The position numbers and the translations under genes were made by a program. 64,000 bases of DNA from Winogradskyella vidalii (lineage in GTDB: Bacteria; Bacteroidota; Bacteroidia; Flavobacteriales; Flavobacteriaceae). Positions 41,854-50,346 of this stretch are shown piece after piece (position 1 is the stretch's first letter; each line of letters starts with the position of its first letter). The stretch spans positions 1,488,001 through 1,552,000 of the forward strand of contig NZ_JABFDG010000001.1 of the NCBI RefSeq assembly GCF_013403955.1, written 5' to 3'. A model generated the notes under the pieces. It ran no database searches and was not told where the DNA came from. It was given only the letters and a program-made list of their open reading frames with translations.

Positions 41854-42207
41854 ATGTGCAAACGAATAAAAATTTTATCAAAAGTTAGTAATGGCGAATT
41901 ATCTGTATGCGAATGTTGCGGAATTTATCATTTAGAGTTTAATAACATTTATTTTGAATTCACCCACGAACAATACCATCATTTTAAAAACTATTTAATG
42001 ACAATAGAAGAAGACTATTGGGAAGACTTGTATGCTAATGCTAGCGTAAAACGTAAAATTCCAATTCCGTCTGTTCAAGAAAATTTAGTGTTGATGTTTA
42101 ATCGTGAAGAAATTTTACAATTAAGATTATTATTCTGTAAGAGAGGCTGTGTTTATCAAAACTATATTTCACTCAAGGATATAGATTATAAGATATTTCT
42201 CAACTAA
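41854..42207 (+). CDS. Small Cys-containing protein (DUF6686-like)
   Basis: 117 residues without signal or membrane segments. It has CECCGIYHLEFNNIYFEF near 19-36, and a second Cys pair CKRGC near 96-100, so a metal- or cluster-binding site from about four to five Cys is possible. A family annotated DUF6686 fits from memory. It is the last gene of the haem/iron-type operon, 12 bp after the reductase, and lies just before guaB, which has its own -7 element. Confidence 0.65.
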   Translation: MCKRIKILSKVSNGELSVCECCGIYHLEFNNIYFEFTHEQYHHFKNYLMTIEEDYWEDLYANASVKRKIPIPSVQENLVLMFNREEILQLRLLFCKRGCVYQNYISLKDIDYKIFLN

Positions 42208-42305
42208 ATAGTGGTATAAAAAACCAATTTCTAAGCAAATTATTGAGGAAATAAAAAATAATATTTAAAACCTCATATTAGGCTTCCAAGTTGATATATA
42301 ATGTT

Positions 42306-42313
42306 TAACTTTG
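42306..42313 (+). promoter_or_regulatory. -7 element of guaB
   Basis: TAACTTTG matches TAnnTTTG, 24 bp before the chosen ATG at 42338. It covers the TTG at 42311 that would otherwise give a longer protein, supporting the shorter start. A consensus TTTG at the right distance is not evident. Confidence 0.55.
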
Positions 42314-42337
42314 TGCGCAATTAAATCATTAATTGCA

Positions 42338-43810
42338 ATGAAAGCACACGAAAGCAAAATAGTTGGAGAAGGTCTCACTTATGACGACGTACTTTTAGTT
42401 CCAGCATTTTCAGAAGTTCTTCCTCGCGAAGTCAGTATTCAAACAAAATTTACACGAAATATTTCCATTAACATTCCTGTTATTTCTGCAGCAATGGATA
42501 CGGTTACGGAAAGCAAAATGGCAATTGCCATGGCGCAAGAAGGTGGTATTGGTGTATTGCACAAAAATATGACCATTGCACAGCAAGCGGATAAGGTTCG
42601 TCGTGTAAAACGTGCCGAAAGTGGTATGATAATAGACCCTGTAACTTTGCCCCTAGATGCTACAGTTTTTGATGCCAACTCAAATATGGCAGAACATAGT
42701 ATTGGTGGTATTCCAATTGTAGATGATAGCGGTACCTTAAAAGGTATTGTAACCAATAGAGATTTGCGTTTTGAGCACGAAAGTGATAAACCGATAGTAG
42801 AAGTAATGACCAAAGAAAATTTGGTAACTGCTGCTGTTGGAACTTCTTTAAAAGATGCTGAACAAATTCTACAACAACATAAAATTGAAAAATTACTTAT
42901 CGTTGATGAGGACTTTAAACTAAAGGGCCTTATTACCTTTAGAGATATTACTAAAGTCACTCAAAAGCCAAATGCCAATAAAGACTCTTATGGAAGATTA
43001 CGTGTAGCGGCTGCAATAGGTGTTACAGGAGATGCGGTTGAACGCGCTGAAGCCTTAGTGAACGCAGGTGTTGATGCCGTAATTATTGATACAGCTCATG
43101 GCCATACTAAAGGTGTGGTTGCCGTTTTAAAAGAAATTAAAAGTAAGTTTCCTAAACTTGAAGTGATTGTCGGAAACATTGCGACAGGTGCTGCAGCAAA
43201 GTATTTAGTTGAAGCTGGAGCCGATGCTGTAAAAGTAGGAATCGGTCCGGGTTCAATCTGTACAACTAGAGTCGTAGCAGGTGTTGGCTTTCCTCAGTTC
43301 TCTGCAGTATTAGAAGTTTCTGCAGCAATTAAAGGAACAGGAGTGCCGGTGATTGCAGATGGTGGTATTCGCTATACAGGCGATATTCCTAAGGCGATTG
43401 CAGCAGGTGCAGATACCGTGATGTTAGGCTCACTTTTAGCCGGAACAAAAGAAAGTCCAGGAGAAACCATTATCTACGAAGGAAGAAAATTTAAATCTTA
43501 CCGTGGCATGGGCTCAGTAGAGGCTATGAAGCAAGGAAGTAAAGATCGTTATTTTCAAGATGTTGAAGATGATATTAAAAAATTAGTTCCTGAAGGTATT
43601 GTAGGCCGTGTACCTTACAAAGGTGAATTGGTAGAAAGTATTCATCAGTTTATCGGCGGACTTAGAGCCGGAATGGGCTATTGTGGCGCAAAAGACATTG
43701 AAACTTTAAAAGAAAATGGTCGTTTTGTAAAAATTACAAGTTCTGGTATCAATGAAAGTCACCCTCATGATGTGACGATTACTAAGGAAGCGCCTAATTA
43801 TTCGAGATAA
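42338..43810 (+). CDS. guaB: IMP dehydrogenase
   Basis: Oxidises IMP to XMP with NAD, the committed step of GMP synthesis. 490 residues from ATG 42338, the standard length. The TIM barrel is interrupted by two CBS domains (about 93-205). The catalytic Cys sits in [20 protein letters not shown], followed by [20 protein letters not shown] and the flap residues [19 protein letters not shown]. An upstream TTG at 42311 lies within the -7 promoter element and is rejected. It is followed by a GCGAAAGC hairpin element and a strong terminator. Confidence 0.97.
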   Translation: MKAHESKIVGEGLTYDDVLLVPAFSEVLPREVSIQTKFTRNISINIPVISAAMDTVTESKMAIAMAQEGGIGVLHKNMTIAQQADKVRRVKRAESGMIIDPVTLPLDATVFDANSNMAEHSIGGIPIVDDSGTLKGIVTNRDLRFEHESDKPIVEVMTKENLVTAAVGTSLKDAEQILQQHKIEKLLIVDEDFKLKGLITFRDITKVTQKPNANKDSYGRLRVAAAIGVTGDAVERAEALVNAGVDAVIIDTAHGHTKGVVAVLKEIKSKFPKLEVIVGNIATGAAAKYLVEAGADAVKVGIGPGSICTTRVVAGVGFPQFSAVLEVSAAIKGTGVPVIADGGIRYTGDIPKAIAAGADTVMLGSLLAGTKESPGETIIYEGRKFKSYRGMGSVEAMKQGSKDRYFQDVEDDIKKLVPEGIVGRVPYKGELVESIHQFIGGLRAGMGYCGAKDIETLKENGRFVKITSSGINESHPHDVTITKEAPNYSR

Positions 43811-43814
43811 TGAA

Positions 43815-43834
43815 ATTCCTGCGAAAGCAAGAAT
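43815..43834. repeat. GCGAAAGC hairpin element, copy 2
   Basis: ATTCCT (43815-43820), GCGAAAGC (43821-43828), then AAGAAT (43829-43834). The arms pair except for one C-A mismatch. Same core and placement (just after a stop codon) as the element after rpsA at 3921-3943. Confidence 0.5.
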
Positions 43835-43850
43835 CTTAATATAAAATTTA

Positions 43851-43881
43851 AAACAGCAGCTTGAAAAAGCTGCTGTTTTTT
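43851..43881. terminator. guaB terminator
   Basis: AAACAGCAGCTT (43851-43862), loop GAAA, AAGCTGCTGTTT (43867-43878), then T residues. A 12-bp stem lying between converging genes; it may also serve the opposite strand. Confidence 0.9.
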
Positions 43882-43912
43882 GTTGTTAATAATTATTTAG
43901 CGGGAATTGAGA

Positions 43913-44773
43913 TTAGTTTTGAAGGTGATTTTGATGGTATTGTTCTATCATTTGCAAGGCCGGCTTATGTGCTCTACCTGCTGCTTTTTCATAATCAGAA
44001 GGCACATCATTGGCCCCATTTTTTATGCCTTCGTAAATTCCGGCGATGATAGTACCTAGAAACTCACCAAGTTCAGCAATTCTGTCTTTTTTATAAGCTT
44101 CTACAGAAAACGTATTATAAACTAATTTTGTGCCGAAAACCTGATTAATAAAATTAGCGAGTTCCTTTTGCGAGATTGCTTCACCTACTAAATTATAGGT
44201 GTTACCATTGTGTTTGTCTTCTAATAGCATTTTAACGTAGGCATAACTCAATTCTTCACGACTTGTATATGTGCACTTTCCTTGGTCTGCAGAATTTCTT
44301 ATCTCACCGTCTTTTATATAGGTATCTAAATAGTCTAAATCGGGTTCAATATAAATACCGTTTCTACCAATAACCCAATTTAAACCGGAATTACGAATGT
44401 CTTCTTCCGTCTGGCGATTGCTTTGCACAACTGGACTAAAAGCATTGTTTTCTTCAGCGCCAACAATACTCGTATAGACTATTTTTTTGACTCCATTTTG
44501 TTTAGCGGCTTCAATAACATTGCGATGTTGTTTTATTCTTTTTTGTGGATCGTCCATACCAGACACTAACAGCACAGTGTCAATGCCTTTTAAAGCGGCA
44601 ATGAAATCTTCACGACTATTGTAATCTCCCTTTCTGACTTCAACACCTAAATGTGTCGCGTTTTCAGGAGTTCTTGCGATAGCAATGACATTTCCTTGTT
44701 CAGTAGCTTTTAAAAGTGCTTTTACAATGGCGGTTCCTAAATGTCCGCTTGCTGATGTTACTGCAATTTTCAT
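43913..44773 (-). CDS. NmrA-like / QorB-type SDR oxidoreductase
   Basis: 286-residue Rossmann protein. VTSASGHLGTAIVKALLKA (about 4-22) is the NAD(P)-binding loop with a GxxxGxx(G/A) type spacing, followed by GIDTVLLVSGMD and VKKIVYTSIVGA. It looks like atypical SDR family a5 (NmrA/QorB), whose members are NADPH sensors or quinone reductases; the SDR YxxxK catalytic pair is not in the classical place. It lies 13 bp downstream of the zinc-ribbon microprotein and in the same direction as the AraC gene, which suggests a stress-response unit. Confidence 0.82.
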   Translation of the reverse strand: MKIAVTSASGHLGTAIVKALLKATEQGNVIAIARTPENATHLGVEVRKGDYNSREDFIAALKGIDTVLLVSGMDDPQKRIKQHRNVIEAAKQNGVKKIVYTSIVGAEENNAFSPVVQSNRQTEEDIRNSGLNWVIGRNGIYIEPDLDYLDTYIKDGEIRNSADQGKCTYTSREELSYAYVKMLLEDKHNGNTYNLVGEAISQKELANFINQVFGTKLVYNTFSVEAYKKDRIAELGEFLGTIIAGIYEGIKNGANDVPSDYEKAAGRAHKPALQMIEQYHQNHLQN

Positions 44774-44786
44774 AATATATAATAGT

Positions 44787-44987
44787 TTATGAATGTTTAG
44801 ATTTTAAAGCCTCTAACTCTTTTTCAAGTTGTTCTGCTTTTGTTTTAAACTTTTCAAGCGCTTTCTTCATTTGGCCAACTTTTTTTAAAGCCTCTTCATC
44901 TTGTACTGCTTGATAGGTGGTTTCTCCTTCTTTTTCTTTTATTTTAGAATAACTGCCACAAGTAGGGCATTTTGCAATGTCGCTCAT
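44787..44987 (-). CDS. Zinc-ribbon/coiled-coil microprotein
   Basis: 66 residues. CPTCGS near 8-13 gives one CxxC knuckle; no second pair is present, so zinc binding would need dimerisation or another partner. Residues about 33-64 form a Lys/Glu-rich coiled coil (LKKVGQMKKALEKFKTKAEQ with heptad spacing), fitting an oligomer. It lies between the NmrA-like gene (13 bp) and the AraC gene (87 bp). No known family. Confidence 0.6.
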   Translation of the reverse strand: MSDIAKCPTCGSYSKIKEKEGETTYQAVQDEEALKKVGQMKKALEKFKTKAEQLEKELEALKSKHS

Positions 44988-45074
44988 AATATTTATTTAT
45001 TACAAAGTTCTGAATAGGACTAAAGTTGCAAAAGGTAAATTATCTGTTAAAAATGGTAAATGTGAAACCTAAAT

Positions 45075-45938
45075 CTAAAGTGTAGATTTAAATGCCTTGG
45101 GAGAGAGACCTGTATGTTTTTTAAAAAACTTGGTAAAATTAGTAACTTCATCGAATCCATTTTCATAAGCGACTTCTTTAAGACTTAAAGTGCTACTAAA
45201 GATGTCACGCTTAATTTCTAAGATGACGTAGTTATCAATAAAATGCTTCGCTGTATTTAATGTGGTTGCTCTAACTATGGTGTTAAGATGCTTCGTAGAA
45301 ATGTTTAATAGCTTCGCGTAATCTTTGACATTCCGCGTGTTTGTATAATTTTTCTCTACTAAATTTTTAAAATTAATAAAAAGACTTTGGTATTTTTTAT
45401 TGAACGTTTCAAGTGGTGTTTTATAAGCTTCACGTTCCAATTTTAATAAAAATAGTTCTAATATTTTTGCTATAATTTCATGCTGTACATAGGTATTTGT
45501 ACTTTGAATCTCTTCTGTTATTCGTTCTAAAAAAAAAGCGTTTAACGCGCTGTTTTCAACTAAAGGATCTGAAATATGATAGTTGTACAAATGCGATATA
45601 TACTCGATAGAAGATTTCGAGAAATATTTTAAAACAAAATCCTCTGTAAATAACACGAGATAACCCTTGTATTGCGGATGATTTTGAAAAGCGTGAACCT
45701 GACCTTTTGCAATTTTAAGTATAGAGTCTTTCTGAATTTTATAAGTCTTTAAATCAACTTGATGTTCACCGTGTCCTTCAGTTACAATTAATAAGGCAAA
45801 AAATGAAATGCGGTGAGGCAAATGTGGATTGTGATTTGGATCGTTTTCAATTCGTGTGAATAATTCCGATAATTGAATGCATTCAATGTCATTAAATCCA
45901 TCGCTACTTTTAAAAGATATGTTAGGGATATGATTCAA
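45075..45938 (-). CDS. AraC-family transcriptional regulator
   Basis: 287 residues: an N-terminal cupin-like sensor domain (about 15-135) and a C-terminal double helix-turn-helix (about 190-287). The latter includes VKDYAKLLNISTKHLNTIVR and the family signature LSLKEVAYENGFDEVTNFTK followed by FFKKHTGLSPKAF. It probably controls the neighbouring microprotein and NmrA-like gene, which follow in the same direction. The inducer is unknown. The bidirectional-looking terminator at 46062-46090 lies upstream and belongs to the next operon. Confidence 0.9.
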   Translation of the reverse strand: MNHIPNISFKSSDGFNDIECIQLSELFTRIENDPNHNPHLPHRISFFALLIVTEGHGEHQVDLKTYKIQKDSILKIAKGQVHAFQNHPQYKGYLVLFTEDFVLKYFSKSSIEYISHLYNYHISDPLVENSALNAFFLERITEEIQSTNTYVQHEIIAKILELFLLKLEREAYKTPLETFNKKYQSLFINFKNLVEKNYTNTRNVKDYAKLLNISTKHLNTIVRATTLNTAKHFIDNYVILEIKRDIFSSTLSLKEVAYENGFDEVTNFTKFFKKHTGLSPKAFKSTL

Positions 45939-46061
45939 TGATGAATTAATTTTAGGTTTTGAATAAAAATAACAATTACTATTGAAAGCATTGAGAATTG
46001 AAATGAGTTAATTTTCTTTTTAGTCTTAATCTAAGGATACATTTAAAACTAGTAGAAAAAC

Positions 46062-46090
46062 AAAAACAGCATCAATATGATGCTGTTTTT
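46062..46090 (-). terminator. Terminator of the thioredoxin-fold lipoprotein pair
   Basis: AAAAACAGCATCA (46062-46074), loop ATA, TGATGCTGTTTTT (46078-46090). A perfect 13-bp stem with A- and T-runs on both sides, 23 bp beyond the stop of the minus-strand redoxin gene. Confidence 0.85.
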
Positions 46091-46112
46091 TTGTAACTGT
46101 TATTATAGAACT

Positions 46113-46877
46113 TTATGCCTTACTCGCTTTTACAGGACAGCCTATCGCTTTTGTGAAATTAGGGCTTGGTTTCTCACCTTTTTCTAAAGCCTCAATAGCG
46201 TCTTTAACGTAGTTTACTTTGACATCCTCTGGTGATTTTGAATTATCATCAATAGTACCAATGTACTGTACTTTACGCTCAGCATCCAATAAAAAGACAT
46301 GTGGTGTTCTTACGGCACCATATTGTGGATATATTTTTTGTCCTTCATCAACTAAATACGGAAATGTAAATCCTTTGTCTTCTGAACGTTTTTGCATGGC
46401 TTCATAGCCTTCTTTTTCATTCGCTGGACTGTTCGGATTAATGGCGATAACAGGATAGCCTTTTGGTGCATATTCATTATTTAATGCAATTAAACGGTCT
46501 TCATACAATACTGAAAACGGACACTCATTACACGTGAACGTTACGATATAACCCTTTGCATTTTCAAAACTGTCTAGAGAAACCATAGAACCATCAACAT
46601 TTTTTAAATTAAAATCAGTTGCAACATCACCAATCGCGTAACCACCGATTTCTTCCAATGTTTTGGTTTGTTCTGGTAGACCTCCTCTTGGTGGCCCTTT
46701 GCGTTCACCTCCATGTGGTGGTGGTCCTTTTCTATCTCCATCATGAGGAGGACGCTCTCCTTTATGCTCTTGGTTTTCAGCAGTAGGTTCTCCTGAAGTT
46801 TTAGATTCGTTTTTACAAGAGACTAGCACACTTGCAGATAAGCCAATAATGGCTAATAGGACACTGATTTTTTTCAT
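46113..46877 (-). CDS. Redoxin-family lipoprotein with His/Gly/Pro-rich linker
   Basis: 254 residues. SPII signal ending VLVSC, then a charged linker (about 36-70) with repeating units such as HDGDRKGPPPHGGERKGPP. The redoxin domain (about 82-245) has FTCNECPFSVLYEDR with a CxxC pair and AVRTPHVFLLDAERKVQYIG, which fits the peroxiredoxin/thioredoxin-like group annotated as AhpC/TSA family. The linker could bind metal through His. It lies 6 bp behind a TlpA-type lipoprotein, so the two redox proteins probably work as a pair at the envelope. The substrate is unknown. Confidence 0.82.
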   Translation of the reverse strand: MKKISVLLAIIGLSASVLVSCKNESKTSGEPTAENQEHKGERPPHDGDRKGPPPHGGERKGPPRGGLPEQTKTLEEIGGYAIGDVATDFNLKNVDGSMVSLDSFENAKGYIVTFTCNECPFSVLYEDRLIALNNEYAPKGYPVIAINPNSPANEKEGYEAMQKRSEDKGFTFPYLVDEGQKIYPQYGAVRTPHVFLLDAERKVQYIGTIDDNSKSPEDVKVNYVKDAIEALEKGEKPSPNFTKAIGCPVKASKA

Positions 46878-46883
46878 GGTTTT

Positions 46884-47438
46884 TTAATTTAGTCTTTTTA
46901 TTTGGTTTTCTAAGTCTTCCAAGCTTTCAAAAGAACGCTCGTAAAATAAACGATTGTTTTTGTTAAACATAATGGTAAAAGGAATGGCACCAGACCAGTT
47001 AGGATCTATTTTATCTATCCATGTATTAGCATCCGGATCATCCAATAGTACAACTTTTTGTGTTATGTTTTTTTTCTTTAAGAAAGGTTTAAGTTTTGTG
47101 TCAATATCTTTTGGGAAATCTAAGCTCACCAATATGACTTCTACATCTGGGTGTTTCGCCGAAAATGCTTCAATGTATGGCAATTCTTTAACACAAGGCG
47201 CACACCACATCGCCCAAAAATTAACGATATAGGTTTTATCGGATTCAGTGTAAATTAGTGGTTCAAATTCACTGAAATCGTAAACAGGGATGTCTTGATT
47301 AAGGTCAACGTTTTTTTTAGTAGTTGTGTCTTTAGCTGAGTTTGTGTTGTTACAACTAATGCAAAAGCAGAAGATAAGAAGTGAAAATAATATTGATTTG
47401 TTAGCTTGAATACGATGCTTTCTTGTAAATAAATTCAA
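46884..47438 (-). CDS. TlpA-like thioredoxin lipoprotein
   Basis: 184 residues with a lipoprotein signal (about 10-30, lipobox near FCISC). The thioredoxin motif NFWAMWCAPCVKELPYIEAF (CAPC near 75-78) is followed by a cis-Pro segment, SGAIPFTIMF. TlpA-like proteins reduce disulfides in the periplasm. Located 6 bp before the redoxin gene in one transcript. A Met at residue 1 is used; a shorter start is not better supported. Confidence 0.86.
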   Translation of the reverse strand: MNLFTRKHRIQANKSILFSLLIFCFCISCNNTNSAKDTTTKKNVDLNQDIPVYDFSEFEPLIYTESDKTYIVNFWAMWCAPCVKELPYIEAFSAKHPDVEVILVSLDFPKDIDTKLKPFLKKKNITQKVVLLDDPDANTWIDKIDPNWSGAIPFTIMFNKNNRLFYERSFESLEDLENQIKRLN

Positions 47439-47508
47439 AATTTGGATTTTAATTATTTTTGTTAGACGCTATGTGAAACAAAAGGTTTAATCTAAAATGA
47501 TTTTTTTT

Positions 47509-47859
47509 TTAATTAAACCAAACAGCATAACCTTCTCGCCGTAATTCTAGGGCTATTTGCTCTTCCGCTTTCAAAGCTTCTGCGCGTGTAAAAAACGGAT
47601 CGATGTGGTTGAATAAACTCGGTCGTAAATAGGTGCCATATTTTTCAACAATATTTGCTGAGATTTTATAGCCTTTCTTGTTACGATGTCCTGTTTTATG
47701 CTGAAGAAAACGTTCTTTTGGTGTTTTAGAGGTCATACCGACGTATAAACATTCTAAAACACCGTTGAACTGTGGGTTGGCTTTTCTAAACTTTGTGTTT
47801 TCCGTGAACACACGTTTAGATAACTCTATGACATAAATTGTATAAAGCGTTTTTACCAT
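47509..47859 (-). CDS. GIY-YIG-type nuclease domain protein
   Basis: 116 residues forming a single domain. YTIYVIELS and LYVGMTSKTPKERFLQHKTG match the GIY and YIG strands plus the conserved Arg and His of GIY-YIG endonucleases. A Glu-rich helix near 92-106 (KAEEQIALELRREGYAVW) supplies the likely metal-binding Glu. Single-domain proteins of this sort are widespread but of unknown role. It sits alone, 39 bp from thrC, and is not obviously cotranscribed with it. Confidence 0.75.
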   Translation of the reverse strand: MVKTLYTIYVIELSKRVFTENTKFRKANPQFNGVLECLYVGMTSKTPKERFLQHKTGHRNKKGYKISANIVEKYGTYLRPSLFNHIDPFFTRAEALKAEEQIALELRREGYAVWFN

Positions 47860-47898
47860 GATTATATTATAATTTCATAATGAAACTTTAAACAAGAA

Positions 47899-49188
47899 TT
47901 AGCCTAATAAAAATTGTTTTAATTCGTCATAAGTACTAATTTTTGTAGACTTTTTTTTCTTGTGCATTACAGACTCAATCTGAGGTGGTAAGCTTATATT
48001 TTGTCTAATAATATCGGTAACAATATCTAAAAATTTGGTAGGATGCGCTGTTTCTAAAAATACGACATGTGCGTCATTATTTTTTAAATAATCTTTAGCA
48101 CCTAAATAACCAACAGCACCATGAGGATCAGCAACGTAAGTATAATCATTATATAATTCTAAAAGTGCTTCTTTTGTCTCTTCGTCAGTATAACTATACG
48201 AAGACAAATTAGCTTTTAAAGCTTCAAAATCATTGTTGTGTAATTCTTGAATTCTTATAAAATTACTAGGATTACCAACATCCATAGCATTACTAATGGT
48301 TTGAACGGATGGTTTAGGAGTATAGGTTTGTGAAATCATATAATTCACAACGGTATCATTGGCGTTATTTGCAGCGATAAAATGTTTGATAGGTAAACCT
48401 AATTTTTGAGCGACCATACCCGCACAAATATTGCCAAAGTTTCCACTTGGTACAGAGAATGCAATGTCTTTGTGTTTCGATTTTAGTTTTTTATAAGTAA
48501 ACATAAAATAGAAGAGCTGTGGTAACCAACGTGCAATATTTATAGAGTTTGCAGAGGTTAACTGCATTTTGTCAGTTAATTCTCTATCTGTAAAGGCTTT
48601 TTTAACCATGTCTTGGCAATCGTCAAAAACACCATCAACTTCCAAAGCTTTAATGTTTTTTTTGAGTGTCGTTAACTGCTTTTCTTGAATATCACTCACT
48701 TTACCACTCGGATAAAGGATAACAACATTTACGCCTTTTACGCCTAAAAATCCATTAGCAACGGCACCTCCTGTATCTCCAGAAGTCGCCACTAATACTG
48801 TAACATCTTTAGTATTGGTTTTGTTGAAATAACCCAGACATCTCGCCATAAAACGAGCGCCAACATCTTTAAATGCCATCGTAGGACCATGAAATAACTC
48901 TAAAGATGAAATGTTTTCGTTGATTTCTACAACCGGAAAATCGAAACTCAACGTGTCTTCAATAATAGATTTTAAAACATCTTCAGGAATCTCTGGTACA
49001 ATGAATTGCTTAATCGCTTCAAAAGCTATTTCGGTATTCGATTTGTCCTCAATCGTTTCAAAAAAAGAAGGGTCTAACGGTGTAATTGATTCTGGGAAAT
49101 ATAAGCCCTTGTCTGGTGCTAAACCTCTTACTACAGCATCTTCGAATGTTGTATGAGGTGCTTTTTTATTTAAAGAATAATAGTTCAT
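47899..49188 (-). CDS. thrC: Threonine synthase
   Basis: PLP enzyme converting O-phosphohomoserine to threonine. 429 residues, with an N-terminus typical of this family (MNYYSLNKKAPHTTFEDAVV), the PLP-binding Lys in HGPTMAFKDVGARF (about 105-118), and VATSGDTGGAVANGF with the phosphate-binding region. It forms the third step of thrA-thrB-thrC, all on this strand in pathway order. A 208-bp gap to thrB leaves room for a separate promoter, but I see none with a full match. Confidence 0.96.
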   Translation of the reverse strand: MNYYSLNKKAPHTTFEDAVVRGLAPDKGLYFPESITPLDPSFFETIEDKSNTEIAFEAIKQFIVPEIPEDVLKSIIEDTLSFDFPVVEINENISSLELFHGPTMAFKDVGARFMARCLGYFNKTNTKDVTVLVATSGDTGGAVANGFLGVKGVNVVILYPSGKVSDIQEKQLTTLKKNIKALEVDGVFDDCQDMVKKAFTDRELTDKMQLTSANSINIARWLPQLFYFMFTYKKLKSKHKDIAFSVPSGNFGNICAGMVAQKLGLPIKHFIAANNANDTVVNYMISQTYTPKPSVQTISNAMDVGNPSNFIRIQELHNNDFEALKANLSSYSYTDEETKEALLELYNDYTYVADPHGAVGYLGAKDYLKNNDAHVVFLETAHPTKFLDIVTDIIRQNISLPPQIESVMHKKKKSTKISTYDELKQFLLG

Positions 49189-49396
49189 AATGTAGAGACA
49201 GAATACGGAAGACTAATGATAGACTGCCGAATTCATTTTTTTAGTTAATATTTCTTTTAAACGCTGCCATTTTGTTTCTTAAGTGAAATGCAGAGTTGTA
49301 TAATTTAATAAAATTTCTTCAGAAATATAATTTCTGTTTATTTTAGATTTTTCATTTAAAGCGCCCTTCTTTTGTTATTAGACATCAGTCATTTTA
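49189..49396 (-). other. thrB-thrC intergenic region with a hairpin
   Basis: 208 bp, AT-rich. CAGAAAT (49320-49326), loop ATA, ATTTCTG (49330-49336) is a perfect 7-bp stem, not followed by a strong T-run. No full promoter match is visible, so thrC may depend on read-through. Confidence 0.4.
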
Positions 49397-50326
49397 TTAT
49401 AAAACCTGAATCCCTTCAGTATTAATCTTAGAAACATAGGTTTCAAATGCAATAGCTGTTTCCGAATATACATTTTTAATTGCTTCTTCTACAGCTTCAG
49501 CGACTGCTTTCCCCTTACTCAACATAAAAATTGAAGGTCCAGAACCTGAAATTGCGCAACCTAAAGCGCCTGCTTTTAAAGCAGCGTTTTTTACAGCATC
49601 AAAGTGCGGAATTAACTGCTTACGATAAGGTTCTATTACCACATCATTTAAAGCATCCTTTATTAAATCATAATCTGAAGTATGCAATGCATGCACCAAA
49701 CTTCCAACATTGGCCCATTGTGCAATAGCGTTACTTAGCGGAATCTCTTTGGGTAAAATAGCCCTAGATTCGGAAGTCTTAATTTCAATTTGAGGATGAA
49801 TTAAGGTTGCATATAAATCTGAAGGTGTTGGTAATTCTAATATTTGTAAAGGATTAGCACTTTTAACGAGTGTGAATCCACCAAAAATAGCTGGTGCTAA
49901 ATTATCGGCATGTTCGCATTGGCTGGCTAAAGCTTCACCTTTCATGGCAAAATAAGTCAGTTTTGTTTTGTCTAACGGATAGCCTAATAAAGCATTCATT
50001 CCAAAAACACTTCCTGCAGCACTTGCCGAACTGCTACCAATACCACTTCCGGGTTTTATCTTTTTATAGATTTCAATTTCGAATCCACAATCTGGCTTTA
50101 AATCTTTATACATCGCTAAAGCAGAAACTCCAGCAACATTTTTTTCGGCTTCAAAGGGTAAATCATAGCCTTCAATCTTTGTGATTCTGATGCCTTTTTC
50201 TTCCGTTTTTCTAATGACCATCTCATCACCAATGGTGTCTAAACAAAAACCGAGTACATCAAAGCCACAAGCCACGTTAGCTACGGTTGCAGGCGAAAAT
50301 ATTTTAATTTCGTTTTCCATATTCAT
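49397..50326 (-). CDS. thrB: Homoserine kinase
   Basis: GHMP-family kinase phosphorylating homoserine for threonine synthesis. 309 residues, with the ATP-binding glycine/serine loop KPGSGIGSSSASAAG (about 89-103), the opening KIFSPATVANVACGFDVLG, and GALGCAISGSGPSIF near 254-268. Two ATG codons six bases apart are possible (MNMEN or MEN); I kept the first. The start is 20 bp after the thrA stop, so thrA-thrB are one transcript. Confidence 0.95.
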   Translation of the reverse strand: MNMENEIKIFSPATVANVACGFDVLGFCLDTIGDEMVIRKTEEKGIRITKIEGYDLPFEAEKNVAGVSALAMYKDLKPDCGFEIEIYKKIKPGSGIGSSSASAAGSVFGMNALLGYPLDKTKLTYFAMKGEALASQCEHADNLAPAIFGGFTLVKSANPLQILELPTPSDLYATLIHPQIEIKTSESRAILPKEIPLSNAIAQWANVGSLVHALHTSDYDLIKDALNDVVIEPYRKQLIPHFDAVKNAALKAGALGCAISGSGPSIFMLSKGKAVAEAVEEAIKNVYSETAIAFETYVSKINTEGIQVL

Positions 50327-50346
50327 TTGCCGCTAAAAGCGGTCGT

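Noticed and set aside
42439-42960. 173-codon minus-strand frame inside guaB
   Set aside because: Lies antisense to the conserved CBS/TIM-barrel coding region of IMP dehydrogenase; a shadow of codon bias.
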